This document shows positions 1 through 6,233 of a stretch of DNA of 11,547 nucleotides, piece after piece (position 1 is the stretch's first letter; every line of letters starts with the position of its first letter). Position numbers and translations under genes: made by a program. The notes under the pieces were generated by a model that made no database searches, was not told the DNA's origin, and saw only the letters and a list, made by a program, of their open reading frames with translations. Source of the stretch: Sphingomonas sp. CCH9-E2 (GTDB lineage Bacteria > Pseudomonadota > Alphaproteobacteria > Sphingomonadales > Sphingomonadaceae); contig NZ_LSJM01000183.1 in assembly GCF_001557215.1 (NCBI RefSeq), positions 1 through 11,547 of the forward strand, in the 5' to 3' direction.

Positions 1-267
1 GCGGTGCTCTGGCCGGAAGATCTCTCGCCGCACCAGCCGATCGCCACGCTGCGCATTCCCCCTCAGGACGCCTATTCGCCGGCGCGGCGGGTCTATGGCG
101 ATGACGTGCTGTCCTTCAACCCCTGGCACGGCATCCGCGATCATCAGCCGCTCGGCTCGATCATGCGGGTGCGCATCGCCGCTTATGAACGTTCCGCCCG
201 CTACCGCCACGAAATGAACGCGCAGCCGCGCGTCGAGCCGACGAACATCGACGCCATTCCGGACTGA
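1..267 (+). CDS. Catalase-family protein, C-terminal end only (5' end outside window)
   Basis: The frame is open from base 1 to a TGA at 265-267, giving 88 residues with no plausible start, so only the end of a longer gene is present. The residues FNPWHGIRDHQPLGSIMRVR, followed by a Tyr/Arg-rich helix (YERSARYRHEMN), match the C-terminal signature I know from small heme catalase-family (catalase-like, SrpA-type) proteins, where an FNPWH motif precedes a PLGxINRxR stretch. Such proteins bind heme and act on peroxides. The catalytic His and the proximal Tyr would lie upstream and cannot be checked. The gene lies 40 bases upstream of the 203-residue protein and then the DyP peroxidase, all on the same strand, so a heme-peroxide operon is likely. 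The family call is from recognition and was not searched. Confidence 0.72.
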   Translation, partial: AVLWPEDLSPHQPIATLRIPPQDAYSPARRVYGDDVLSFNPWHGIRDHQPLGSIMRVRIAAYERSARYRHEMNAQPRVEPTNIDAIPD

Positions 268-307
268 CGATCCGATCGTCAACCAAACTTACGAAAGGAG
301 GCCAGCC

Positions 308-919
308 ATGGCCGAGACCGAAGAAACCCCTCAGATCGACGAAACCCGCCTTCAGGCCATCCGCCGCCGGATCGAGGAAGTGGCCGGCGACGCGCCGCAG
401 CTCGCCAAGCTCGCCCTCGAGCAGATGGTGACGAAGCATAATCCAGACCTCAAGGGCACCGCCGGCTCCGCCGGCCGTGTCGGCGCTCAGTCCGGCAATG
501 TCTCGGAGCTTACCGCCATCGCCAACCTCAAGCCAGGCGGCGCGGACCGGCTGAAACGCATCTTCGGGCTGGTGAACGGCAATTTCGACGGAGCACAGAA
601 GGTCGGCACACTGCACAATATGCGCTTCGTCTTCTTCGACAACGACACGCGCATCCTGTTCGCCACCGCCTATGATGGCGACTGGGACACCTATATCAAC
701 GACTTCGCCACCAAGATCCCCGACCTGATGGACCTGCTCTTCGCCTCGGTCGAGGGCTGGCCGGGCATTGCGAGCCCCAAGGTCAAGGACTTCATCGCCG
801 AGCATCAGATCACCGCCGCCGGCTGGTTCGTCGCCAACCCGCAGGTGACCGTCGTCGATGTGCGCCGGCTCCAGCGCATGGAGCATGCCGTCAACGAATT
901 TCTCGACAAGGTGGGCTGA
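308..919 (+). CDS. Hypothetical protein in catalase/DyP peroxidase cluster
   Basis: This is a complete gene of 203 residues. Its ATG at 308 has a near-perfect Shine-Dalgarno sequence (AAAGGAGG, 294-301) six bases upstream. No signal peptide or membrane segment is visible. The first 90 residues are charged and helical. The rest alternates strand-like and helical stretches, including GTLHNMRFVFFDNDTRILFA, then YDGDWDTYINDF, then a C-terminal helix ending in NEFLDKVG. This pattern is compatible with a ferredoxin-like alpha/beta fold, related to the dimeric alpha-beta barrel folds of DyP peroxidases and chlorite dismutases, but no heme-ligand motif can be assigned. It ends three bases before the DyP start, so the two are very probably co-transcribed and translationally linked. 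A role as partner or accessory of the catalase/peroxidase pair is inferred from position only. I do not recognise a named family. Confidence 0.85.
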   Translation: MAETEETPQIDETRLQAIRRRIEEVAGDAPQLAKLALEQMVTKHNPDLKGTAGSAGRVGAQSGNVSELTAIANLKPGGADRLKRIFGLVNGNFDGAQKVGTLHNMRFVFFDNDTRILFATAYDGDWDTYINDFATKIPDLMDLLFASVEGWPGIASPKVKDFIAEHQITAAGWFVANPQVTVVDVRRLQRMEHAVNEFLDKVG

Positions 920-922
920 GCA

Positions 923-1945
923 ATGGCGATCCTTCAGAAACTGAAAGAGCGCTTCCGGCGCGACAGCGTCACGCTCGACCTGCACGACATCCAGGCGCTG
1001 ATTCTGCGAAGCCGGCCGGAGCCCTATGTCGGCGTTCACGCCATGCTCCATTTCGACGAGGCAGCGGGAGCCCGCAATCTTCTCGGCCGGCTGGCACCGC
1101 ATGTCGCTTCGGCCGACAATTGGAGCGAGGATCTCGATTTCTGGATCGGCGCTGCGCTCAGCTTCGAGGGTCTGAAGGCGCTCGGCGTTCCCGACGCCCA
1201 GCTCAAGACCTTTCCGCTCCCGTTCCAGCAGGGCATGGCCGCACGCGCGGAGCAGCTTCGCGACTTCGGGCCCAACGCGCCTGAAAAGTGGGAAGAGGTC
1301 TTCAAGCCGGGCAACTGCCATCTCGCGCTGACCATCTATGCCGTGAATGATGCGGCGCTCGACAAAGCGCTGGCGACAGCGCGCGCCGAACTCGACCGGA
1401 GCAGCGGCGTGACCCTGCTCGGCGAGCATCGCTTCGGTGCGCCGGATGGCGCGAAAAACCCGTTCGGCTTCCGGGATTCGATCTCCCAGCCCGCAGTGGA
1501 GGGCAGCGGCGTTGATCCGCTGCCAGGCGAGGAGCGGCCGATCAAGGCCGGCGAATTCATCCTCGGCTATGAGAGCGAGAACGGCCAGCCTCTCGGCATG
1601 CCGGAGCCCGCCGCGCTCGGCAAGAACGGCACCTTCGTCGTTATGCGCAAGTACAACAGCCGGGTCGGCTGCTTCAACGCCTTCCTCAAGGCGCATGGCG
1701 AGACGCCGGAGGAACGCGAGCTATTAGCCGCCAAGATGTTCGGGCGCTGGCGCTCCGGCGCGCCCTTGACGCTGTCGCCCGACCATGACGATCCCGACCT
1801 CGGCGCCGATCCGCAGCGCAACAATGACTTCACGTTCAAGGAAGACCCCAAAGGCCGCGTTGTGCCGCTCGGCTGCCATATGCGTCGACTCAATCCCCGC
1901 GATTCCGAGCTGACGCTGCTTACCTGTAGCTGCTCGCATTCATAG
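923..1945 (+). pseudogene. DyP-type peroxidase, 3'-truncated by mobile element
   Basis: Dye-decolourising peroxidases are heme enzymes that oxidise bulky substrates with H2O2. The ATG at 923 lies three bases after the previous stop and behind AAGGTGG (908-914). The distal-pocket GxxDG motif appears as FGFRDSISQP with the catalytic Asp at 185; Ser replaces the second Gly. The proximal heme His is H319 in the LGCHMRRLNPRD segment. Native coding runs to Thr334 (codon 1922-1924). The last six residues (CSCSHS) are read from TGTAGCTGCTCGCATTCA, which belongs to the adjoining mobile element, and the TAG at 1943-1945 is fortuitous. Family members continue for tens of residues, including the distal arginine that sits about 18-21 residues after the proximal His in characterised DyPs. 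That residue is lost here, so the product is predicted to be inactive even if it folds. Confidence 0.85.
1920..1924. repeat. Possible 5-bp target duplication (TTACC), one copy
   Basis: These are the last five bases of native peroxidase sequence before the TGTA that starts the foreign segment. Elements with TGT termini and DDE transposases of the Tn7/Tn402/Mu kind duplicate 5 bp on insertion. The partner copy would flank the other end of the element, which is missing from the window, so this cannot be confirmed. Confidence 0.3.
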
Positions 1946-2060
1946 CTGGCCCTGCTCGCACTCAGCGTCGGGTTTTACTCGCTCTATTTGCGAACGAACG
2001 GGTAGCCGTGCTCGCATTGCTCGACAACCTGCCCGCACTTGACCACCCCTGCTCGCAATC
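1925..2060 (+). repeat. Transposon end with phased TGCTCGCA repeats
   Basis: The foreign segment begins with TGTA at 1925, and octamers follow in direct orientation: TGCTCGCA at 1931-1938, 1953-1960, 2009-2016 and 2050-2057, and TGCCCGCA at 2030-2037. A weaker TACTCGCT lies at 1976-1983. Start-to-start spacings are 22, 23, 33, 21 and 20, so most copies are about two helical turns apart. Neighbouring bases are partly shared, for example CCTGCTCGCANTCAG. Multiple roughly 20-bp transposase-binding sites behind a TGT terminus are the known architecture of Tn7, Tn402/Tn5053 and Mu ends. This stretch is therefore read as the left end of the element whose transposase lies at 6226-7275. Matching repeats at the other end cannot be seen because that end is lost. 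Confidence 0.55.
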
Positions 2061-2114
2061 AGACCGGTCGGGCTCAATATAGCTGATCGCGAGAGCGAGG
2101 CTGATTGGGGTAGC

Positions 2115-2804
2115 TCAAAGCGCTTCCAAGATGCCCGTCAGTTCAGCGGGCCGGGACACGTGCGGGCAGTGGCCGCCGTCGATCTCGATCGCCGTCACTC
2201 CGAGCCGCTCCCGAGCCGCAGCGCGCATCCACCTGGGCGTGAGTGTGCGGTCGTGGCGGCAGGCGATGTACCGAACGGGAGGAGAGGTCGTCACCCTCGT
2301 CGGTAGGGGTTCCGACATGGCGCGCCGCGCGATCATCAGCCGCCTCGTCGTGAGCGCCCATTCCAGCACGCTCTCGGGACAGTCGTGGAACAGGAACTCG
2401 CGCGCGACCTCGTCGACCATCGGGTCTTTGCCGACCCATGCGGGATCGAACATGCCGGGGTCGGCCGCCAAGCTGCTGAGCAGGCTCTCCCCGGCCAGCG
2501 GCACATAGGCGGCGAGGTAGACTAGGCCCGAGATCGGCAGCTCGGGGATGAGCCGCGGAACCCAGGGCAGGAAAAGGCCGCTTGCGGAGTGGGCCAGCAG
2601 CCAGAGCCGGGTTTCGTCGCCGGCCATCTCCTTCTCGACCGTGTCGGCGATCACCTCCGCGTAGGCGAGCGCGCCGCTGTCCGGATCGACGTCGCCCAGG
2701 TCGGGCATGATCGCGCGGTGCCCGCGTTCCTCCAGCGCGGCGGCGAGCAGCGTCCATCCGCTCGGGCCCTGCACGCTGCTGTGGACGAGGCAGAAGGTCG
2801 CCAT
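2115..2804 (-). CDS. Alpha/beta-fold hydrolase (esterase-like)
   Basis: This intact 229-residue protein has the layout of a small alpha/beta hydrolase and no signal peptide, so it is probably cytoplasmic. The N-terminus FCLVHSSVQGPSGW is the first core strand followed by the oxyanion-type loop. The nucleophile elbow is AHSASG with Ser73, where Ala replaces the usual first Gly. The acid is probably Asp185 in CRHDRTLTP, and the base is His212 in GGHCPH near the C-terminus, in the canonical order Ser, Asp, His. The similarity is to the RsbQ/salicylate-esterase-like group of single-domain hydrolases, which act on esters or amides of small molecules. The substrate cannot be told. The start at 2804 is the first in-frame ATG, and no convincing Shine-Dalgarno sequence precedes it. 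It reads in the same direction as the protease operon but is separated from it by 384 bases. Confidence 0.85.
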   Translation of the reverse strand: MATFCLVHSSVQGPSGWTLLAAALEERGHRAIMPDLGDVDPDSGALAYAEVIADTVEKEMAGDETRLWLLAHSASGLFLPWVPRLIPELPISGLVYLAAYVPLAGESLLSSLAADPGMFDPAWVGKDPMVDEVAREFLFHDCPESVLEWALTTRRLMIARRAMSEPLPTRVTTSPPVRYIACRHDRTLTPRWMRAAARERLGVTAIEIDGGHCPHVSRPAELTGILEAL

Positions 2805-3188
2805 AAGGGAGATTAGCGTCTTGTCCGAACGCGACGCAATGGGCCGCGACCGCCACTCGACAGCGCGACCAACCCACTTACAAAGGGGCGATCAGGGCGG
2901 TCACTTGCCGAACAACTCTGTCATTTGCTGCTGCTAGACAGGCCGCGCACGAGGAAGAGCGGACCTCCACAGGCATCCGCCTGGCCCTCTGACGTGATTA
3001 GGGATCCGATCCGCGGACTTCATCAGGGCCAGCAGCCATGCGGTGCTGCGCGAACAGGCCGAACACATGGATGCACCCGACCGGTGCTCATCGTCGCCCG
3101 AAAGCTCTTGCACCACAGGGGTCGTCCACACATGGCTCAACGACCACATCATTGCACAGCTACGCTGATGCAGGGGCCGTCCACCCCA
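2805..3188. other. Intergenic stretch upstream of the hydrolase, no supported gene
   Basis: This segment of 384 bases lies between the end of the second lipoprotein gene and the start of the hydrolase, both on the minus strand. Open frames exist on both strands, but they have no ribosome binding site, no recognisable motif and improbable composition. I see no convincing -35/-10 pair and no rho-independent terminator (a stem followed by a T-run). It presumably holds the hydrolase promoter on the minus strand. Confidence 0.5.
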
Positions 3189-3542
3189 TCACGTCACCTC
3201 CTGATCACGGCCGGTTTCGGGCGGTATGGGCGCTCCCGCGATCGACCATCTGCGGACCGAGCGACCGGTTTCGCGCGCGTCGGTGATCGCAAGCCGTTCC
3301 GCCTCAAACCCGGCGAACACCGGCGTGTAGGACGTTCCGTCGACCTGAAGGACGAGGCATTGGTCACGAAGTCGGAAGCTTCCCCAGCGTTCCGCCAGGT
3401 CGAACCGGACGAGCTCGCCATTCTCCCCACCGACCTGTCGAAGAGCAGAAATCCCCTCGACGTTGGCCGCCACAATCGTCGGGCTATGACGGCCGCCGCA
3501 AGCGGCGACCGTCAGCGATGCCAGGATCGCGAAAGCCCTCAC
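3189..3542 (-). CDS. Small lipoprotein B of protease operon (paralogue of lipoprotein A)
   Basis: The frame is open upstream to 3668, but the best start is the GTG at 3540-3542. It follows AGGGGAGG about 12 bases upstream and gives MRAFAILASLTVAACGG, a textbook lipoprotein signal with lipobox VAAC and acylated Cys15. This yields 117 residues. Gly after the Cys argues for outer-membrane sorting rather than inner-membrane retention. The mature part contains WGSFRLRDQCLVLQV followed by GTSYTPVFAG, which aligns with YGTFFVKDGCLQVRV and TPVLPLG of the upstream lipoprotein. The two therefore look like tandem duplicates that have diverged. The gene starts 25 bases after lipoprotein A ends and is the last gene of the protease operon. 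The function is unknown; an inhibitor, chaperone or anchor for the protease is a guess from context. Confidence 0.72.
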   Translation of the reverse strand: MRAFAILASLTVAACGGRHSPTIVAANVEGISALRQVGGENGELVRFDLAERWGSFRLRDQCLVLQVDGTSYTPVFAGFEAERLAITDARETGRSVRRWSIAGAPIPPETGRDQEVT

Positions 3543-3567
3543 GGGTTCAGCGCGCCTCCCCTGATAC

Positions 3568-3996
3568 CTACCCGGGCGAGCCCATGCTAAGGAGCCGTTG
3601 AGAGCATCTATCGGGCAAGCCGATCGAGGCGGCCGCCTCGCCGGCTTCGGCGCCGACCTCCGAAGCAAAGGGCAGGCTGTACTCCCGCCCGATCGGAAAC
3701 CGCCTACCTCCCACGACGATCGCGTCGCCGCGAGCGTCGAGGGTCGATCCTAGCGGCAGGACCGGCGTCAGGACGGTGGAGCCGACGCGGACCTGAAGGC
3801 AGCCATCCTTCACGAAGAAGGTGCCATAATCCCGTGTGGCGTTCCGCAACCGGTTCGCGGCCTCCGGCAGCTCGGTCACGACCGTCACGCCCGAGCTTTG
3901 GCCAACCGCGAACGGCCATACCTTCTTCTCCCGGTCAGCGTTACAGGCGGCGAGCGCCCCTAACGCCAACATCATCGGGACCGCTCGGGCGCTCAA
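3568..3996 (-). CDS. Small lipoprotein A of protease operon
   Basis: The frame extends to an ATG at 4080, but that start would overlap the protease gene by 88 bases and bury the signal peptide. A TTG at 3994-3996 overlaps the protease stop (TTGA) and gives MSARAVPMMLALGALAACNA, with a basic n-region, hydrophobic core and lipobox LAAC (Cys18). An ATG at 3975 is the alternative but would lack the basic n-region. The TTG start gives 142 residues. The mature part has a segment reading GTFFVKDGCLQV, then TPVLPLGSTLDARGD, then GGRRFPIGREYSL. This resembles a small beta-rich domain with a GCL...PVxP pattern seen in bacterial lipoproteins, from memory and not searched. The overlap with the protease suggests translational coupling and a shared job at the cell envelope. 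The specific role is unknown. Confidence 0.72.
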   Translation of the reverse strand: MSARAVPMMLALGALAACNADREKKVWPFAVGQSSGVTVVTELPEAANRLRNATRDYGTFFVKDGCLQVRVGSTVLTPVLPLGSTLDARGDAIVVGGRRFPIGREYSLPFASEVGAEAGEAAASIGLPDRCSQRLLSMGSPG

Positions 3997-5342
3997 GGCA
4001 CCAATAGCCCTTGGGTGGTGTGGATCAGGAAGGGAACCCTGTCGTTCACCCGATCGATCGGCATATATGAGAACGAACAAGCGCTCCCGGTGCAGGGACG
4101 CCCATAAGCGTCGGTGCTGCCTCCCTTGAGAATGCCATAGGCGACGATCTCGTACGAGCCGTTCGGGTATGAGAATACAGGCGCCCCGCTGTCGCCGCCG
4201 AAGGCGATCACCTGCTGGCTCGATCCGCTGACCTTCACGAAGCTCGAATAACTCACGCCTCGATCATCGGTGCCCGACACCGAGCTTGACTGGACGGTGC
4301 CGCAGGTGAAGCCGGTCGTCATGCCGCTCTTGCACACGGGCATTCCGATATAGTGGTTCGAGTTGTAGGACGACTGCTTGAGCGTACCCCGGGTGGTGAA
4401 ATAGCCATCTCCATAGAAGCCCGGAACCGTGTTCACGTAGGACGGGTAATCGGTCACCGCCTTGGAGTTCTGGAAATAGACCCAGTACCCGGTGCTAAGG
4501 CCGACCACCGGATGATAACGGAAATCATAGAGGTCGCCATAACGCGTCTCCGTTGCGGCCGGCAGTTGCACCAGGTGGCTACCATCGGACCCGACCACGT
4601 AGGGCGGGTTCGTCCGGCAGTGGGCGGCGGTCAGGATCGAGTCCCGGCCGTTGCTGTCCCTTCCGGCGAAAGCGTAACTACAGGTCGCGCGCCCGGTCGA
4701 GTCGACCAGCTCCCATCCGCCATAGACCGCATCGCCTGGCCGCACGTTGGTCTGGAAGGTTTGTAGAATCGGCCCCACCTCGACCTTCACGGCCGAGCGC
4801 AACGTCGGGGGGATCAAGCCCCGGGCCGTCTGAGCAGCCGCTTGGTCTTTCACCGTGACGACATAATTCTGGCTTCTCGGCTCGAAATACGTCTCGAAGG
4901 GAAGCTTGGCGGCGGTGATGGCCTTCAAGATCGCATCCAGGTCCTGCTGCGCCGCCGCGAGCGATTTGGTCGCGTTGCGCAGCTGCACATAGCGCCGCAG
5001 CTTCGCCGGAATCTGATCCAGGAACGCCTTGCGCTCGTCCTGGCCGGTGAATGCGACGATGATCTTGAACGTCGGCGTGTGCTCCACCCACAGGCCCGCG
5101 AAGCCGTCCGGATCGCTGGCGACCGCGACGTCCACGATTTGCTGGACATCGCGGAGGACGTCGACACGCTCTGCCGCCTCCGCGGCCGAGATACCGTATT
5201 GCTGGGCTAGGTACTCGACCTGGAGGTCCTTGCCCGACCCCTTGGAGTTTTGCGGTGTCGGGAGTGGGGGAGCCTTCATCTCCTGCGCCGCGAGCGGCGT
5301 GGTGCAGAGAAGGGCCGAAATGACGGTAAGCAACGTACGCAT
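3993..5342 (-). CDS. Secreted trypsin-like (S1/alpha-lytic type) serine protease with pro-region
   Basis: This protein has 449 residues. The ATG at 5342 has AGGAG (5348-5352) five bases upstream. Residues 1-19 (MRTLLTVISALLCTTPLAA) are a Sec signal peptide, so the enzyme is exported. Residues about 20-205 lack protease motifs and are rich in Ala, Asp and Gln helices (AAAQQDLDAILKAI), as in the folding pro-domains of alpha-lytic-type proteases. The catalytic part follows: His241 in LTAAHC, Asp273 (or Asp270) in GDLYDFRY, and Ser385 in GGDSGAPV. Cysteines that could form disulfides lie in TCSYAF, AAHC, PVCKSG, FTCG and PCTGSAC. It would cleave extracellular or periplasmic proteins. It is the first gene of a three-gene operon; its stop overlaps the start of lipoprotein A. 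The exact specificity cannot be read from the sequence. Confidence 0.9.
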   Translation of the reverse strand: MRTLLTVISALLCTTPLAAQEMKAPPLPTPQNSKGSGKDLQVEYLAQQYGISAAEAAERVDVLRDVQQIVDVAVASDPDGFAGLWVEHTPTFKIIVAFTGQDERKAFLDQIPAKLRRYVQLRNATKSLAAAQQDLDAILKAITAAKLPFETYFEPRSQNYVVTVKDQAAAQTARGLIPPTLRSAVKVEVGPILQTFQTNVRPGDAVYGGWELVDSTGRATCSYAFAGRDSNGRDSILTAAHCRTNPPYVVGSDGSHLVQLPAATETRYGDLYDFRYHPVVGLSTGYWVYFQNSKAVTDYPSYVNTVPGFYGDGYFTTRGTLKQSSYNSNHYIGMPVCKSGMTTGFTCGTVQSSSVSGTDDRGVSYSSFVKVSGSSQQVIAFGGDSGAPVFSYPNGSYEIVAYGILKGGSTDAYGRPCTGSACSFSYMPIDRVNDRVPFLIHTTQGLLVP

Positions 5343-5636
5343 GCATTCTCCTGATGACGATCATCTACAGCATGGACGGCCCGACCGTTGCGGCGGACCA
5401 CCCAAGCCCGACTCACCATGAGTGCGGAACAAAGGGTGAACGATTTAGAATCCTACATTGCAAGCCCTTTTTGCAGGTCCGACCTGCGCTTCTCTGAAAC
5501 GAGGGTTTCCGAGCAGCCGATCCGACCAATGGGGGATGAACGCACTTTCGCGCTCTTTGTTTTCTCAAAACCGTTCTGGAAAGCACCGTCGCAAAATGCT
5601 ACCGCCCGAACGGGTTTGTAGAACGATCGGGGGCTG
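5343..5636. promoter_or_regulatory. Divergent intergenic region with palindromes: protease promoter and candidate res site
   Basis: This region separates the minus-strand protease from the plus-strand resolvase, so it must carry promoters for both. Three short inverted repeats stand out: GCAGGTC-C-GACCTGC (5473-5487), GAAAC-GAGG-GTTTC (5496-5509) and GTTTT-CTC-AAAAC (5559-5571). A fourth, CCCG-AA-CGGG, lies just before 5620. Serine resolvases act at a res site of several inverted-repeat subsites, usually next to their own gene, which fits the position. The palindromes differ from each other, so assignment as subsites I-III is tentative. No clear -35/-10 pair could be chosen. Confidence 0.4.
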
Positions 5637-6233
5637 ATGCGGGTCGGGTACGCCAGGGTGAGCACCACCGACCAGTCGCCCGAGCTCCAGCTCGAGGCGC
5701 TAAGGCGCGCCGGCTGCGAGAAGGTGTTCACCGAGAAGGCGTCCGGGACCAAGGACGACCGGCCGGAGCTCGCGCGCATCCTCGCCGACGTGCTCAGGTC
5801 GGGCGATACGCTGGTGGTCTGGAAACTCGACCGACTGGCCCGCTCGCTGAAGAAGCTCATCGCGACCGCCGATGACTTGCGCGCGGCCGAGGTCGGGCTC
5901 GTGTCGCTGACCGAGAGCATCGACACGACCACGCCGGGCGGCATGCTCACCTTCCATATTTTCGGCGCGATCGCGCAGTTCGAGCGCGCGCTCATCGTCG
6001 AGCGCACGACCGCCGGGCTCGTCGAGGCGCGGCGCCGGGGCAAGAAGGGCGGTCGGCCGCAAGCCATGAAGCCCGCCGACGTCGCGGCCGCCCGGGCGCT
6101 GCTCGACGCGGGCTCGCTGCCGGTGCGCGACATCGCCCGCCGCCTGAACGTCTCCGTCGCCACCCTGTACCGCCATGTGGGCAAGCGGGGTCGGCCGGAG
6201 GACGTCGAGGAGGCTCAAGCGGCTCATGCGTGA
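5637..6233 (+). CDS. Serine recombinase (resolvase) of Tn552/Tn402-like element
   Basis: This 198-residue site-specific recombinase is of the resolvase/invertase family, which cuts DNA through a 5'-phosphoserine link to resolve cointegrates. The N-terminus RVGYARVSTTDQ places the nucleophile at Ser9. Conserved Arg/Asp residues follow in KASGTKDDRPEL and VWKLDRLARS, then the E-helix (GAIAQFERALIVERT). The C-terminal part has a helix-turn-helix (VRDIARRLNVSVATLYRHV) for site recognition. The ATG at 5637 has only a modest GGGGG ribosome binding site. The gene overlaps the transposase start by eight bases and lies directly after the palindromic region proposed as res. It resembles the tnpR at 7586-8206 in layout, but the proteins differ at many positions, so they serve different elements. 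Confidence 0.88.
   Translation: MRVGYARVSTTDQSPELQLEALRRAGCEKVFTEKASGTKDDRPELARILADVLRSGDTLVVWKLDRLARSLKKLIATADDLRAAEVGLVSLTESIDTTTPGGMLTFHIFGAIAQFERALIVERTTAGLVEARRRGKKGGRPQAMKPADVAAARALLDAGSLPVRDIARRLNVSVATLYRHVGKRGRPEDVEEAQAAHA

Noticed and set aside
161..1696. Long minus-strand open frame (511 codons) antisense to the peroxide operon
   Set aside because: It is the antisense shadow of three well-supported plus-strand genes, has no ribosome binding site, and its composition is that of GC-rich reverse frames.
1925..2060. CRISPR array
   Set aside because: The repeated unit is only 8 bp, with short variable spacing and no cas genes; it fits transposase-binding sites better.
3006..3167. Short plus-strand frame ending in GVVHTWLNDHIIAQLR
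   Set aside because: No start with a ribosome binding site and no recognised family. It could be a gene remnant, but that cannot be supported.
2925..3590. Plus-strand open frame of 221 codons across the intergenic region and lipoprotein B
   Set aside because: It runs antisense to the lipoprotein gene, has no ribosome binding site or recognisable motif, and its sequence is rich in Arg, His and Pro like chance frames.
5448..5456. GAATCCTAC, a 9-base match to the inner part of the Tn5393-type inverted repeat
   Set aside because: The rest of the repeat (GGGG start, TAAG end) is absent, so it is most likely chance and not the missing left end.
5453..6184. Minus-strand frame of 243 codons over the resolvase and its upstream region
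   Set aside because: Antisense to a resolvase with complete catalytic motifs; Ser/Arg-rich shadow.
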